Origin: Misgurnus anguillicaudatus
Taxonomy: Eukaryota > Chordata > Actinopteri > Cypriniformes > Cobitidae
Reading direction: 5' to 3'
Assembly (NCBI RefSeq): GCF_027580225.2
Contig: NC_073361.2
Coordinates: forward strand, 19,911,001 to 19,975,000
Length of the DNA: 64,000 nt
This document shows positions 50,201 through 59,206 of this stretch, piece after piece. Made by a program: the position numbers and the translations under genes. The notes below the pieces were generated by a model that was not told where the DNA came from, searched no databases, and was given only the letters and a program-made list of their open reading frames with translations. Within the stretch, counting starts at the first letter, position 1. Every line of letters begins with the position of its first letter.

Positions 50201-53200
50201 GACTCCCTGTAGATCAGGAACATCCTTGATTTGCAAGTGACAGACACTGTGGTAGTCTTTTAACTACAAGGGAACGAAAAAGATAACATGTATACATCTG
50301 CCTGATTCTATAAGTGTTTATATATGTGTGAGTCCACATACGTCATGGGGAGAGTATGTGAGCAGGAACTCATGTTCCTGTGCAGGAGCCAGGATACCCA
50401 TGTCTGGCCTGATACTGAACACGCTGTCTGTATCAACATGATGCTGGATGGTGACGGGGTCTGGAGTTTCTCCAGGAAACAGAGATTGGAGATTGGGCTT
50501 CATGATCTGCCAGTGGAACGGGAGCTCTAAGTGTCTACAAAGAAGCGCAATATTAATTTACATCTGTATGGATGGTTTACACAACTGTTCTGTTTTTTCA
50601 TAAAGTGGAAAAGGAACTCACGCATGGTTTTTTATGACAACCGTCTTATGAAGGGTGGAAAGTGGATTGGTCGAATCGAACCGCACAAAATGGTCAGCTG
50701 TGAGATCAGACAACTCCCCAAATCGAATCTGATCTTCTCCACCAGATACTGAAACCAATTCAACTGCGACCAGTTGACCTGTACCTGAGAAAGTTTGTTG
50801 AAGCAGGCAAATGTTTTCATCGTGATGCTTGATTTCCTACTTACATATCACTACTGAAATGATGCTCACTTTAATTTTTGTTCACTGTGTATGTTTGTAA
50901 CAAAAAACTTAAAGGGATAGTTCACCCAAAAATAATGTCATTAATGACTCACCCTCATGTCGTTCCAAACTCGTAAGACCTCCGTTCATCTTCAGAAACA
51001 CAGTTTAAGATGTTTTATATTTAGTCCGAGAGCTTGCTGACCCTTCATTGAAAATCTATGTACGGTTTACTGTTCATGTCCAAAAAGGTAATCAAAAAAC
51101 ATAATCAAAGTAGTCCATGTGACATCAGTGGGTCAGTTAGAATGTGTTAAAGCATCAAAAATACATTATGGTCCAAAAATAACAAAAATTACGACTTTAT
51201 TCAGCATTGTCTTCTCTACCGGTTCTGTTGTGAATCGCGTGCACGAGACTAAAGTCACATTACTGCAGTGACGCGGCTGACGTGTTATCTGGTGCGCCCC
51301 AGCTGTTTTTTTGTGTGCTCGAGCTTCGTTTACAGTCTGAGGGAGACGCATGCCGTAAGTTATGTTTTAAAGATCGCTCTGCATCTGATCTCTATTAAAA
51401 GTCCTTCACAAAAATGGAATTATCTCAGCTTTTTGCTCAAAATTTGGTGTTTTTGATGAAACCTACACATATTTGAGAGGTGATAAAAACAGAACACATG
51501 AAGGTAGGATGAAACTGATTTTTTTGTTCGAAAGCAGAGGGTCTGTTTTTTTTTTATTTTCATATAGTGTATGTTTATATATATTTAAAAAGGAGCATTT
51601 TCTGGAAGACATTAAACTTTTGTGAAAATCATGAAAAATGCTGGCGGTGAAAGAGTTAAACTGTGTTCCGAAGATGGACGGAGGTCTTACAAGTTTGGAA
51701 CGCAATGAGGGTGAGTCATTAATGACATTTTTTTCATTTTTGGGTAACATATCCCTTTAAGTTGTTCCAAACCTATATATATTATTTTGCTCTGCTGAAC
51801 ACAAAAATAGATATTTTGAAGAATGTTTATAACAAAGCAAAACTGGGGCACCATTGACTTCTATAGTAGGAAAAAATAATACTATGGAAGTGAATGGTAC
51901 CCCTGATAATCTGTTACAAACATCTCTCTTAATGTTCAGCAGAACAAAGAAATGAATACAGGTTTAAAACAACTTGAGTGTGAATAAATGATGACATAAT
52001 TTTCATTTTTGGGTGAACTATCCCTTTAAATCCAGTTGAGTTCAACCCCTACCTTTAAGAGTAATATCTTTCACTTGGCAGTTGTCACAGACTATGGTAA
52101 AATCCTGAGCACAGTTCTCAGCCGTAGTGGGGAAAAAAACAACCTAAACATTAAGACAAATCCAAACATGTTGAGCCACCAGATGCCAAGCACATCTGAG
52201 CTATATCATTTCTAATGAATCCTAACTATATCTGCATGTATCTGCATGTATCTGCATGGCTTGTCACTATTTTAAGAGGAAATTTAGTTTGAAACATATT
52301 TATTTTGTCTCTTGCTCTGCAAGTTGCTTTGTGATACACAAATGTAAAATGTACACTGTATATTAACTATTGTTATTGTAAGTATGCATTATGTATATCT
52401 ATAATTAATTGATCTTAAATCATATTGTAAATGTATTTACAATAAAGCCTTTAATATATTTATTAATAATAATAATATTTTATTCAAAACTCTTCAGTGT
52501 GTAAGATCTCACCTCTATGACAATGGCCTGTCCTGGTAGAAGACCAAAAAGAGAAGGGCTGATGGCAAAAGGAGGGTGTTCTGCAAACGTGGCCTTCACT
52601 GCAGACTGAGAGAAGAAGATTTGAGGAGGTAAAGATACACAAAATGAATTCAGGTTTATTTAAGGTTGCTTACCCTGAGGCTGGAGGCAGGCCACTGTTT
52701 TTTAGGCATTGTGCAGAATGTTCCAGCACTTAGGCCATCATTCCGACAGAAAACCTCTATGAACTTCACTCCTCCTGCCAGGCAATAACCACAGTCTATG
52801 ACTGCAGGTACTGAGGAACAAAATAATAAACTGAATGAAATAATAAATAAGGCCATTTCTGCCAAATATAATGACATACTGTCAGGCAATCATGGTAAAA
52901 CCTTTTCTGGAAGCTTTTCAAAAGGGTACAAGTCAGAACAACCAGTTTTATTAATGAATTAGATTTTGAAGGCACTTTATGCCGATGTTGACTCACAAGT
53001 CAGTATTGGAGGGGGTCTGTGAGCCTCCACTGGTATAATAAGGGGATACGGAGACTGTGTTTCCACCACAAGGATGTCCTCATAATCGGCCAGAGAGTCT
53101 GGAGCAAAGCGTACCATATACTGACAGCTCATACCAGGAGCTACCATTCCTCCCTCACCGGGGAACTTTCCTGTCAAACAAAAACATCTGTTACACTATA

Positions 53201-56200
53201 CAGTACTTCTTATTTTATGCTTCTATATATGTATCCCATTACTAACAAAGAATGCAAATGCAATTCAAACCAAAAAAGATACACTGTATCTAAATATAAA
53301 TGAATATGTTCGCCATATCAGTGTCTATTATAACAAAATTAACTGAATTTTAAACACTGTGTGTTCACATAAACAAAGCATTTTGTGAATAATCTTAATT
53401 GTTATTATTAAAGGATTAGTCAATTTTCTTAAAAATAATCCAGATAATTTACTCACCACTATGTCATCCAAACGGTTGATGTCTTTCTTTGTTCAGTCGA
53501 GAAGAAATTATGTTTTTGGAGGAAAACATTCCATGATTTTTCTCATTTTAATGGACTTTAATGGACCCCAACACGTAACAGTTTTAATGCAGTTTAATAT
53601 TGCGGTTTCAAAGGACTCTAAACGATCCCAAACAAGGCATAAGGGTCTTATCAAGTGAAACAATTGTCATTTTTGACAAGAAAAATTAAAAATATGCGTT
53701 TTTAAACCACAACTTCTCGTCTTCCTTCGGCTGTGTGACGAGCCAGCGCGAACCTCACGTAATTGCGTAATGACGTCGAAAGGTCACGTGTTACATAGGC
53801 CTATATGAAACGCACATTTGCGAACCATTTTAAACAATAAACTAACACAAAGACATTAATTAGTATCATTCGACATACAACAACATCGGAACGGTCCTCT
53901 TTCTCCACACTTGTAAACACTGGGGCGGAGTTTCGCATACGTCATCCGTGACCTCTTGAAGTGATGACGTATTACGTGAGGTCACGCTTGCTCGTCACAA
54001 GACCAGAGGAAGAAAAGCTGAGGTTTAAAAGGGCACATTTTTTATTTTTCTTGCCAAAAATGACAATCGTTTCACTAGATAAGACCCTTATGCCTTGTTT
54101 GAGATCGTTTAGAGTCCTTTGAAACTGCAATTTTAAACTGCATTGTTAAGTATTGGGGTCCATTAAAGTCCATTAAAATGAGAAAAATCCTGGAATGTTT
54201 TCCTTAAAAAACATAATTTCTTCTCGACTGAACAAAGAAAGAGATCAACATTTTGGATGACTTGGTGGTGAGTAAATTATCTGCATTTTTTTAAGAAAAT
54301 GGACTAATCCTTTAAATTGTAGTATGCTTATATTGAAATCATTACTTGTATAAGTTTATAACATGTAAACTACTGTATTTGTTATTTTCATTTTTAGCAG
54401 TAGATGTCCCTGTTTCCCTATTCTGCCACGTAGAGCTACAGCTATAAACAAATGACAGAATTCCTAATGATAGTAATGATAGAGTAAATGATAACCTTAA
54501 AATTATTTTATACAGAATTCTTCTGTTCATATACAACATACCTTAGTTACACCTCTACAAGCAAAAGAGTCACAGTTTCAGTGAAGGCACACCTTTCAAC
54601 AGGGACAGGCTGCCAACACTGTAAATGAGGCTTTCATTCTGTTTAACAGGCAAGCTTCTTCCAAGGAAACTTGCCCAAACCAACGGAAAAATACTGAGAA
54701 GTTGGAGGAATCATCCGAATGTGACGACTTGTAGCAGTCATGTTTTTTAACTCCAGCACGGTCTACAGAAAACAGGAGGCATCACTCAGAACTAAAAACA
54801 TATTAATTACTGAGTCTGCGTTTAAAAACATGCAGTAAAAAGTGTAAGCGTGCAAGGGACGGAACGGACCACAATAAAGACATAATCAAGTTTATACCTC
54901 ATACACTCGTCCCACACTGTAGTCAGAGAAGATTATTACAGGTGGATCTGCAATGAAGATTGGGACAGGAGCCTCAGGACTGGTGTTAAAAGATAAAAAG
55001 GGAATATTTAGAAACTTTTATTACATGCATAGTACCTTCTTAGTACACTTGTGAACTTAAAATGGTGAGCAGACATAGCACCCAAAAATACACTTTCCCT
55101 TATACATAAAATATAGTCTAAGTGCACCCACTTTAAGCTGCCTGAATGAAAATGTTTTCGTACATGTCATTTCAATGCATTTTAATAGCCTTGGTTTCTG
55201 TGAGTGAAAGAAACTCTCAGAGTTACATGGACAGGACATTCAAGTTGGGGCAGACGGGTGAAACAGCTATTCAATTATGTAATCCAGTTTTCTTTTATTA
55301 CCAGCACCTGGCATGCGGATGTGTGTTTGGAGACTAAAAATGTAATTATACAGCATGGCTTGTGATGTGCATTGTAGACTGACTGAGTCTACTGGCTTGC
55401 AATACATCACAATATATTTCAAGGCACAAAATAGGGCGTGATCTTTATCTGGAGTGTTCGCGTGTATCATATTTCCCCTACCCAAGCTGCACAAATATTA
55501 TGGCATTAATGCTTAAATTAAGCTGTTTGAAATGCAAACACCACGATAACAAAGGACAAGGCTTTAGGGATTGAAGTACAAAAGAAATGCCAAAAAATAA
55601 ATAAAAAATGCCTTTTTTACATGTACATTTTAAACAATATAACACAAGATACAAATTTACTTGATATACAAAATAAAATGACTTTATGGCATTAAGTCTA
55701 TTTTCCAACCCTTTTTTCTTACTTTTATCTTTTTTGTTTTTTAATAGGCTTTATGCCCAGCTACACTACTTCCTGAACTTCAGCCAGCTCCTTGTTTCCT
55801 GTCTGCCATTATTGGACAAACTGATTAATCCAGGTGTGCCTGACCTCAGTAGTCACAACAACAATAATCAGACACACACGGATTAATCAGTTTGTCCAAT
55901 AATGGCAGACAGGAAACAAGGAGCTGGCTGAAGTTCAGGAAGTAGTCCAGCTGGGCATAAAGCCTATTAAGACTGAGAACTCTATTATATTTCCCATTAA
56001 AAAGCAAACTGTAGTCTGTACACAGCAAGTGCTTATAAAACCCAAATAAAATACGCAGCAGCCTACCTCGCACTGCCAGTGTTTTTTCTGTCTGTTGCCC
56101 CATAGACCAGCCTCTCCCATGGCATAATGAGGGACTTTCCTCCGCGCTGGGCATTTGGGAGCAAAAAGCGTGGGTTGCGCAGGAACTCGTGTCGATCTTT

Positions 56201-59200
56201 GTGCTTCTGCAGGGCGATCATCTGTTCTGACCGACTCTGAGAACTGAGTCCCTTCTTTCGCAAGGCCTTATGCACTTGGCCTTTTTTCTGGGATGAAAAA
56301 TTATAAAAACAAATGTTTATACACTCTTAGAAATAAAGGTACAAAAGTTGTCACTGGGACAGTACCCATTCAAAAAGGTACACCTTTGTACCCAAAAAGT
56401 GCTTCAAAGGTACAAATTATCAGTTCAAAGATACATATTAGTACCTAAATGGTATATATTAAGACCTTTTTTTAAAGGGTACCGCCCCGGTGACAGCTTT
56501 GTACCTTTATTTTTGACAGTGTAGAAAGGACAGGGAGCCTTTCCTAAGTTTTGCATAGACAGGTCTTTATGATTTAAGGGATTGAAAAAAGTGTCCTATC
56601 AAAAGATATACACTATAAATTTGCTGGCTTGTTACAGGGAAATGAAACAATGTTTAAGGCCAGACCTTAGGGGAAGCAGCCTTGATCGTTTTGGACTCCG
56701 CAGAGGAAGGAAGAGTGAGTTTGTTTTCTGATCGGTCCAACGGGCAATGGGGTGAATGTGCAGGTGGGGGGAGCACAGTATAACCATCATCCTGTGGTTC
56801 AGTGCAGATGTGCATATTATACGAGAAAGTTGGCTGAAGATAGCCAGGAGTGCATTTGGCTGTAAAAAATGAAATAACAGTATTATGAAATGAATGCCTA
56901 ATCGTTTCAGAATTGTTCCTTTTTCACAATTTTTTTTATTTAAATAAACTGGGGTTTGCACTGTTGTATAGTTAAATGGGCAAATCAAGTTTGATCGTTG
57001 TCCATACAATATTTATAGTGGATTAACTTCTGACTAACAGATTGTTGAAAGTAATAACAAGTAGCTTGTTTACATAAACAGAAGTAAAGTCAATTTACCT
57101 GGGGCTAGACCCAGCTGATGGTGGGCATCACCCTCTTCCTCCATTATTTTGTTGCGAGCATGCTCTTTTACAGCGTCTTGCAGAAGGGCCTGTACGATGT
57201 GCGTCTCCGGCATTTTAGCCTTTTGAATCTCTGTGTTGTTTTCAGAATGTATCTGGACATGACATTGAAATGCTCAAGTATGGATTCTCTAATGGAGTAT
57301 CTTAATTCACCTTGACATCTGCCCAACATTGGGTATTGACGTGAAAATCCAAAGTTAGCCTGATTTCAAAATCAGATGTTGATCCGATGTCAAGACCCAA
57401 CATTGGCCTGATGTCAAGACCAAACTTTGGCCTGATGCCAAAATCCAATGTTGATCTGACGTCAAGACCCAACGTTGATCTGACATCAAAATCCAACGTT
57501 GATCTGAATTCAAAGTCCAACACAAGTGGATACAGCAATGTGACAACATAAATGTTTTTTTCCTGTATAAGTCTGTGGACATTTATTATAAAAATTAGCT
57601 TACAACCTAAAGGGTTTCTGCAGATATTAAATAGTCTTAATTCATCTTGACATCTGCTCAAAATTGGGTATTGATGTCAAAATCTAAGATTGGTCTGACG
57701 TCAAAATCAGACATTCATCCGACGTCAGGATCCAACGTTGGTCCGACGTCAAAATCCTACCCACTCTCACAAAATTATGCACCCACAGTCATGGAACTCT
57801 TCCACTCTCTTCAGTGATACTGTCACGAATCTCTGTTTATGTGTCATTGTCACGCATTGGTTACTCAACTGCTTCTTCCTATTTTCAAACCATTTTCACT
57901 TCGGTTTAGATTTGGTGTTTGCGTTAAGATGTCACTTTAAAGGCGGAGTCCACGATGTTTGAAAAACGCTTTGGAAAAGGAGACGGGCCGACTACCAAAA
58001 CACACTTATAGCCAATCAAATCAAATCAAATGCCGGGTTGCGTATGTGTGGGGCGGGTCTATCAACAGAAGGTCCAGATTCTATTGGGGTAGGGGCGTGT
58101 TTGTTTAGGTGATTTCAAATATCAACATTGGCTTTCAAACATCATGGACTCCGCCTTTAAGTATTGGTATATACTATTTTTTCTGATTTATTTTTTAATA
58201 TTTAAAAAATTTTAAAACATTGTCACCTAGCGTTAGGGTTAGAGTTGGGTTTGGGTAAGGATGTCATTTTATGTAAATCTAACCATAAACCGAAGCGACA
58301 ATGGTAAGAAAATAGGACAAAACAGCCAATACCAATACTGTACGTGACAATGACACATAAACTGAAATTCGTGATAAGAAAAAATGCGGAAATTCGTGGC
58401 AGTATTACGAAAAAGAATCAAAAAATTACGTGACTATAGTTACGTAATTTCGTGTGACTAGGCTGCAAAATCCAACGTTGATCCGACGTCAGGATCCAAC
58501 GCTGATCCGAAGTCAGAATCCAACGTTGATCCGACGTCAAAATCCAACGTCGATTTGATGTCAAAATCCAACACATGTGGATACAGCAAACTGACAACAT
58601 AAATGTTTTCCAGTATAGGTATGTGGACATTTATAATGAAATATTAGCTTACAACCTAAACGGTTTCTGCAGCTCTTAAATAGTCTTAAGAGTACTGCAC
58701 ATCTTTTTGAGGATATATCTATTAAGATATGAAAAGAAGGACACCTGTTGCAGCTCATCTACATATTTGTCATGGTTATTGTATCTTCTGTGTGATGTCT
58801 TGAGGTTAAAAACAGTGTCTTTACCAATCACTTTTACAGAGGAATGGTCTTCAACGTCTGGCAGTAAATGAGAAATCTCCTGTACACAAATATATATAAA
58901 GAATCCTGCACACTTTCAAACATATACAAAGTTTGTCAATGTTTATATTTTTGTGTGTTTTTATTCGTGGATGTGTTTAGTTGCTTTAATATTTTTCGAA
59001 CCATATATTAACACAATGAATATGCAGTAGCTTAGCTAGCCTATGCATTTACTATGTAATACTAATATGCAAAATAAACAACACGTCATATTTGGGATAA
59101 GCACCAACAACCAGATGTCATTCCCCTTACTTACCTGAGATGTGTCTGGTGATGGTCGGTTAATAGGGGTCTCAGGCCAGGCTTTCGGTTCAGTTTCATC

Positions 59201-59206
59201 GGCCAT
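29207..59206 (-). CDS. dlec1: Deleted in lung and esophageal cancer 1 / CFAP81 homologue, complete, 35 exons
   Basis: Axonemal protein of the FAP81/DLEC1 family, linked to the ciliary central apparatus. Exons in transcript order: 59206-59135, 58879-58745, 57252-57099, 56859-56666, 56287-56067, 54979-54898, 54762-54675, 53170-52997, 52810-52674, 52605-52513, 52143-52053, 50784-50622, 50534-50342, 50263-50190, 48647-48491, 48392-48299, 41543-41413, 41317-41159, 39022-38892, 38774-38621, 38393-38283, 38183-37879, 36599-36541, 36458-36307, 36226-36111, 36006-35936, 34473-34265, 34165-34010, 33924-33805, 33707-33613, 32104-31891, 31773-31606, 30999-30846, 30634-30520, 29333-29207. All phases join; 4869 nt, 1622 aa (human about 1755). 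Residues 1-258 are an alpha-helical lead-in; repeated ASH/MSP-like beta domains start near residue 260 (for example KFPGEGGM after exon 7, [11 protein letters not shown] in exon 33). An acidic stretch lies at 1241-1257. Intron 7 has a GC donor. Identity rests on the domain pattern and the conserved neighbours. Confidence 0.93.
29392..29776. mobile_element. Related MITE in the last intron of dlec1
   Basis: Starts AAAGGGATAGTTCACCCAAA and has CCTCATGTCATTTCA near its left side with the near complement AATGACATGAGGGTGA at the right. The right end is truncated. Confidence 0.6.
30118..30519 (+). repeat. Dispersed repeat tail in dlec1 intron 34
   Basis: Ends with AAAGCTGCTTTGAAACAATT, then GAAAAGCGCTATATAAATAA and (ATTGA) repeats, a very common fish retroposon 3' end. 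It directly abuts the donor side of dlec1 exon 34. The exact class (LINE- or SINE-like) is uncertain. Confidence 0.5.
32563..32584 (+). repeat. (CA)n microsatellite
   Basis: About eleven AC units in dlec1 intron 30. Confidence 0.95.
32684..33148. mobile_element. Non-autonomous hAT-type element with 8-bp target duplication
   Basis: In dlec1 intron 30. Ends read CAGTGGCGGC and its near complement GCCGCCACTG. The 8-bp direct repeat GCTGCCTT flanks it (32676-32683 and 33149-33156), the hAT signature. The interior is itself partly palindromic and has no coding capacity. Confidence 0.85.
33244..33482. mobile_element. Small inverted-repeat transposon (MITE)
   Basis: About 240 bp in dlec1 intron 30. 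The ends are inverted copies (GGTGGTTTCCCGGACCAGGA and, complemented, GGCGGTTTCCCGGACAGGGA). No coding capacity. Confidence 0.7.
34612..35021. mobile_element. Second copy of the same hAT-type element, inverted
   Basis: In dlec1 intron 26. Same CAGTGGC ends and interior as 32684-33148, but in the opposite orientation. The target duplication CTGGGTAG (34604-34611 and 35022-35029) is perfect. Confidence 0.85.
35107..35866. mobile_element. Long-inverted-repeat transposon, empty-site copy
   Basis: In dlec1 intron 26. Same family as 13058-14847 but lacking the nested insertion: GATACTAATTAATGTC is continuous near 35510-35526. The right end is truncated shortly after AAACATAATTT. No coding capacity. 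Confidence 0.8.
36636..37852 (-). mobile_element. Tc1-like transposon copy A, 1217 bp
   Basis: In dlec1 intron 22, read on the minus strand. Terminal inverted repeats begin CACTCACCTAAAGGATTATT at the left and match the reverse complement at the right; TA flanks each end, the Tc1/mariner target. It encodes a broken transposase. A sister copy in opposite orientation lies at 39480-40695. Confidence 0.93.
36947..37703 (-). pseudogene. Tc1-like transposase, frameshifted
   Basis: Starts at ATG 37703 ([10 protein letters not shown]) with a helix-turn-helix paired-like region ([11 protein letters not shown]). The reading then changes frame at least twice: pieces 37703-37476, 37488-37123 and 37195-36947. 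The first catalytic Asp lies in WSDESRF near 37242 and the second in [10 protein letters not shown] near 36973. Remains of the third acidic site should follow near 36870. Non-functional. Confidence 0.88.
39480..40695 (+). mobile_element. Tc1-like transposon copy B, 1216 bp
   Basis: In dlec1 intron 18, same family as copy A but inverted relative to it. The same terminal repeats and flanking TA are present. The transposase remnant is frameshifted. The two copies differ at scattered sites, so they are separate insertions. Confidence 0.93.
39628..40600 (+). pseudogene. Tc1-like transposase, frameshifted
   Basis: Starts at ATG 39628 ([10 protein letters not shown]). A deletion within the helix-turn-helix ([11 protein letters not shown]) shifts the frame after about 30 codons. 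The later part shows [13 protein letters not shown] and [10 protein letters not shown] (second catalytic Asp) in 40162-40383, then a stop. The last acidic site is off frame. Non-functional. Confidence 0.85.
41760..41925 (+). repeat. Left inverted terminal repeat of the DIRS element
   Basis: 166 bp that match the reverse complement of 47881-48046, with one difference noticed (C versus T in CAAAAACGCC). The repeat includes a TATATAAGG box. The outermost 23 bp to its left (41737-41759) are not repeated at the right end but are copied, complemented, in the internal complementary region. Confidence 0.92.
41891..41899 (+). promoter_or_regulatory. TATA-like box in the DIRS left terminal repeat
   Basis: TATATAAGG lies inside the terminal repeat, about 365 bp before the gag start. 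Because the repeat is inverted, the same box faces inward at the right end (near 47908-47916), so both strands could be transcribed, as reported for DIRS elements. Promoter function is inferred. Confidence 0.4.
42264..43712 (+). CDS. DIRS gag-like protein
   Basis: Open frame of 482 codons, starting [12 protein letters not shown]. The first 50 residues carry spaced Cys and His (C-x4-C, H-x2-C, C-L-G-x2-H-A-E, C-x2-C), a zinc-binding-like arrangement typical of DIRS first-frame proteins. The middle is rich in Ser and Pro; the C-terminal 70 residues are Arg/Lys/Pro-rich and suit nucleic-acid binding. It should package the element RNA. The start is the first ATG after the left repeat that opens a long frame. 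It ends 16 bp before the likely RT start. No damage seen. Confidence 0.85.
   Translation: MDFRPCSVSGCGVFIAPQDGHKRCLSCLGLQHAEAALRDSSCPICEGMTMADLRRRVSFLRQRPPPSQSGAAKGAATKLAKDDLRITVLGRSAGSSSSSQRPDPLPAEVPMETSGPCSTVSSRSVEPPPDGMSTVTSEGGLSASDVDPDPLPPSGQVAGSAFDPEMAAMLARAAEAVGLEWTKPPPPEPSRLDDWFFGGARASQSSPPVPFFPEVHEELTRSWKTPFSARNRPYQPSPLTSLEGGDAKGYTGIPSVERPVAMQLCPAGVASSWRDQPTLPSRACRQSSALSGAAYKACGEAASALHAMALLQVHQAMALRDLHAGGHDSAEFSELRAATDLALRATKVTARAVGRAMSTLVVQERHLWLCLADMKDADKTRLLNAPVSQTGLFGETVEEFAQQFSAAKKQTEAIAQIMPRRKRPAPAPSTSAPQPAPRRGRPAAAASVPPRGSSKKRGTGRQQSAPPAQPASKGGKRRSKRP
43729..46116 (+). CDS. DIRS reverse transcriptase - RNase H
   Basis: Open frame of 795 codons from ATG 43729; the frame is open further upstream into gag, so a start by frameshift or re-initiation is possible. 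RT motifs in order: [24 protein letters not shown] (first catalytic Asp), [15 protein letters not shown] (catalytic Asp pair) and FLGMELD. RNase H follows: [31 protein letters not shown] and EADALSR, giving the D-E-D-D set. The C-terminal 130 residues (IDLFASPET onward) are the usual DIRS extension, where other family members carry a Dam-like methylase relic. The stop overlaps the recombinase start (ATGA). Confidence 0.92.
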   Translation: MEGIAFREMVKAPLPPPEEGRLGNLLFHFSVPPTFQSAPTNSQKERIPLPSLGLQMSAGDTSGLITPPRSPTHQRRTRAAHGLITPPRSPTSQAVGDSYGLITHRLPPPSPEGASSGVRCLQQSLPYSTTQQRTQVSVITHNTAVGAAVTHTPAITSVAPAAGTPIVPLVPLARYLGAWQQLPSPSRWLLRTIRLGYAIQFARRPPKFSGVRFTTVRAADAHVLRAEIAVLLAKDAIQPVPPAEMRSGFYSPYFIVPKKSGGLRPILDLRSLNRALHRMPFKMLTPKRIFPCIRPNDWFASIDLKDAYFHVSILPRHRPFLRFAFEGRAYQYKVLPFGLSLSPRVFTKVVEGALKPLRERGVRILAYLDDWLIIAQTRQTLCDHRDLTLKHLARLGLRVNWEKSKLCPVQRISFLGMELDSIDLTAHLTEARVQSILTCLDTFKSKSAVPLKQFQKLLGHMAAAAAVTPLGLLHMRPLQHWLHDRVPRRAWLRGIHRVIITPACRRTFTPWSDRAFLRAGVPLRQVSRHAIVCTDASDTGWGATYDGLAASGVWTTPQLHWHINCREMWAVYLALVRFSNELRGKDVLVRTDNTATVAYINRQGGLRSRHLSHLAHHLLTWSQKNLRSLRAIYIPGTLNVEADALSRAARPGEWRLHPIAVQQIWRRFGKAQIDLFASPETTHCRLFYSLADDSLGVDALAHSWPRNVRKYAFPPVSLIAQTLCKIREDEESVLLMAPYWTTRSWFPELSLLVTAPPWKIPLRKDLLSQQEGTLWHPRPDLWNLHVWSLDGARRI
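46113..47111 (+). pseudogene. DIRS tyrosine recombinase, interrupted by one stop codon
   Basis: The frame starts at ATG 46113, overlapping the RT stop by four bases, and runs to 47111, broken only by TAG at 46728-46730. Before the stop come a helical core-binding region ([16 protein letters not shown]) and the first catalytic Arg (SVKRIGDI). After it, in the same frame, come the H-x2-R box (RAHSTRS) and the terminal Tyr (FTRFYSV). The protein should join circular element DNA to the target in place of an integrase. The stop separates the catalytic Arg from the H-x2-R and Tyr residues, so this copy is probably inactive without help. Confidence 0.88.
47698..47808 (+). repeat. DIRS internal complementary region (circle-junction template)
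   Basis: 47698-47750 is the reverse complement of the left end (41737-41789). 47751-47808 is the exact reverse complement of the right end (48036-48093). The two pieces are fused head to tail, so this region can pair with both termini of a single strand and align them for ligation into a circle, the model accepted for DIRS replication. It lies between the recombinase frame and the right terminal repeat. Confidence 0.9.
47881..48046 (-). repeat. Right inverted terminal repeat of the DIRS element
   Basis: Reverse complement of 41760-41925 over 166 bp with one difference. The outer 47 bp (48047-48093) are unique to this end and appear complemented in the internal complementary region. Confidence 0.92.
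49895..50142. mobile_element. TTAA-ended MITE, copy 2
   Basis: In dlec1 intron 14, same orientation as copy 1 at 3474, slightly longer. Shares AAACAAACACGCCCCTACCC and AAGTGTGTTTTGGTAGTCGG. Confidence 0.75.
50909..51760. mobile_element. Fold-back element of the GGATAGTTCACCC family, copy in dlec1 intron 11
   Basis: Same arms as 7790-8548 (CATGTCGTTCCAAACTCGTA near 50957 and its near complement near 51690), with a different loop. Confidence 0.75.
51760..52029. mobile_element. Related MITE adjoining the previous element
   Basis: Starts with GTTGTTCCAAACC and ends TTTGGGTGAACTATCCCTTT. Internal inverted segment: TGCTCTGCTGAACA near 51791 against TGTTCAGCAGAACA near 51935. Confidence 0.65.
53408..54315. 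mobile_element. Long-inverted-repeat transposon, third copy
   Basis: In dlec1 intron 7. Both ends are complete: TTAAAGGATTAGTC at the left and its complement at the right, with internal arms pairing over several hundred bases. More diverged in the interior than the other two copies. Confidence 0.8.
54673..54674 (-). other. dlec1: Non-canonical GC splice donor of dlec1 intron 7
   Basis: The exon 7 end reads GG|GCAAGT on the minus strand. Using this GC donor keeps phase 1 and gives the junction VGLGKFPGEG, the usual ASH-domain wording. A GT a few bases upstream (after GTTG) would also stay in frame but would drop two residues (L and G) from that motif. GC donors normally carry a strong consensus around them, as here. 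Confidence 0.7.
55741..55970. repeat. Palindrome with 98-bp arms in dlec1 intron 5
   Basis: 55741-55838 and 55873-55970 are inverted copies with few mismatches around a 34-bp loop (arms contain TTGGACAAACTGATTAATCC and its complement). Each strand therefore encodes a similar short open frame, which is not a gene. Confidence 0.9.
56322..56522. mobile_element. Small MITE with GTACCTTT ends in dlec1 intron 4
   Basis: Runs from ACACTCTTAGAAATAAAGGT to TACCTTTATTTTTGACAGTG, inverted ends. Non-coding. Confidence 0.6.
57325..57520. repeat. 24-bp minisatellite, array 1, in dlec1 intron 2
   Basis: About eight diverged copies of a 24-bp unit like CCAACGTTGATCTGACGTCA plus AAAT; clear unit starts at 57445, 57469, 57493 and 57517. 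As 24 is a multiple of 3, open frames across it encode 8-residue repeats, but these are not genic. Confidence 0.85.
57664..57760. repeat. 24-bp minisatellite, array 2
   Basis: About four units of the same 24-bp repeat, including GATCCAACGTTGGTCCGACG. Followed by about 175 bp of other sequence, then the TTAA-ended MITE at 57937. Confidence 0.75.
57937..58160. mobile_element. TTAA-ended MITE, copy 3 (inverted)
   Basis: In dlec1 intron 2, inverted relative to copies 1 and 2. It shows the clean ends TTAAAGGCGGAGTCCACGAT and ATGGACTCCGCCTTTAA. It sits between two minisatellite arrays. Confidence 0.78.
58465..58575. repeat. 24-bp minisatellite, array 3
   Basis: Four to five units (CCAACGTTGATCCGACGTCA and variants). 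The 130 bp to its right repeat the 130 bp to the right of array 1, so the arrays arose by segmental duplication. Confidence 0.8.

Noticed and set aside
55686..56154. Matching open frames on both strands in dlec1 intron 5
   Set aside because: They arise from the palindrome at 55741-55970, which gives the same peptide from either strand.
57302..57661. 119-codon minus-strand frame with 8-residue repeats
   Set aside because: Translation of the 24-bp minisatellite, lying inside dlec1 intron 2.
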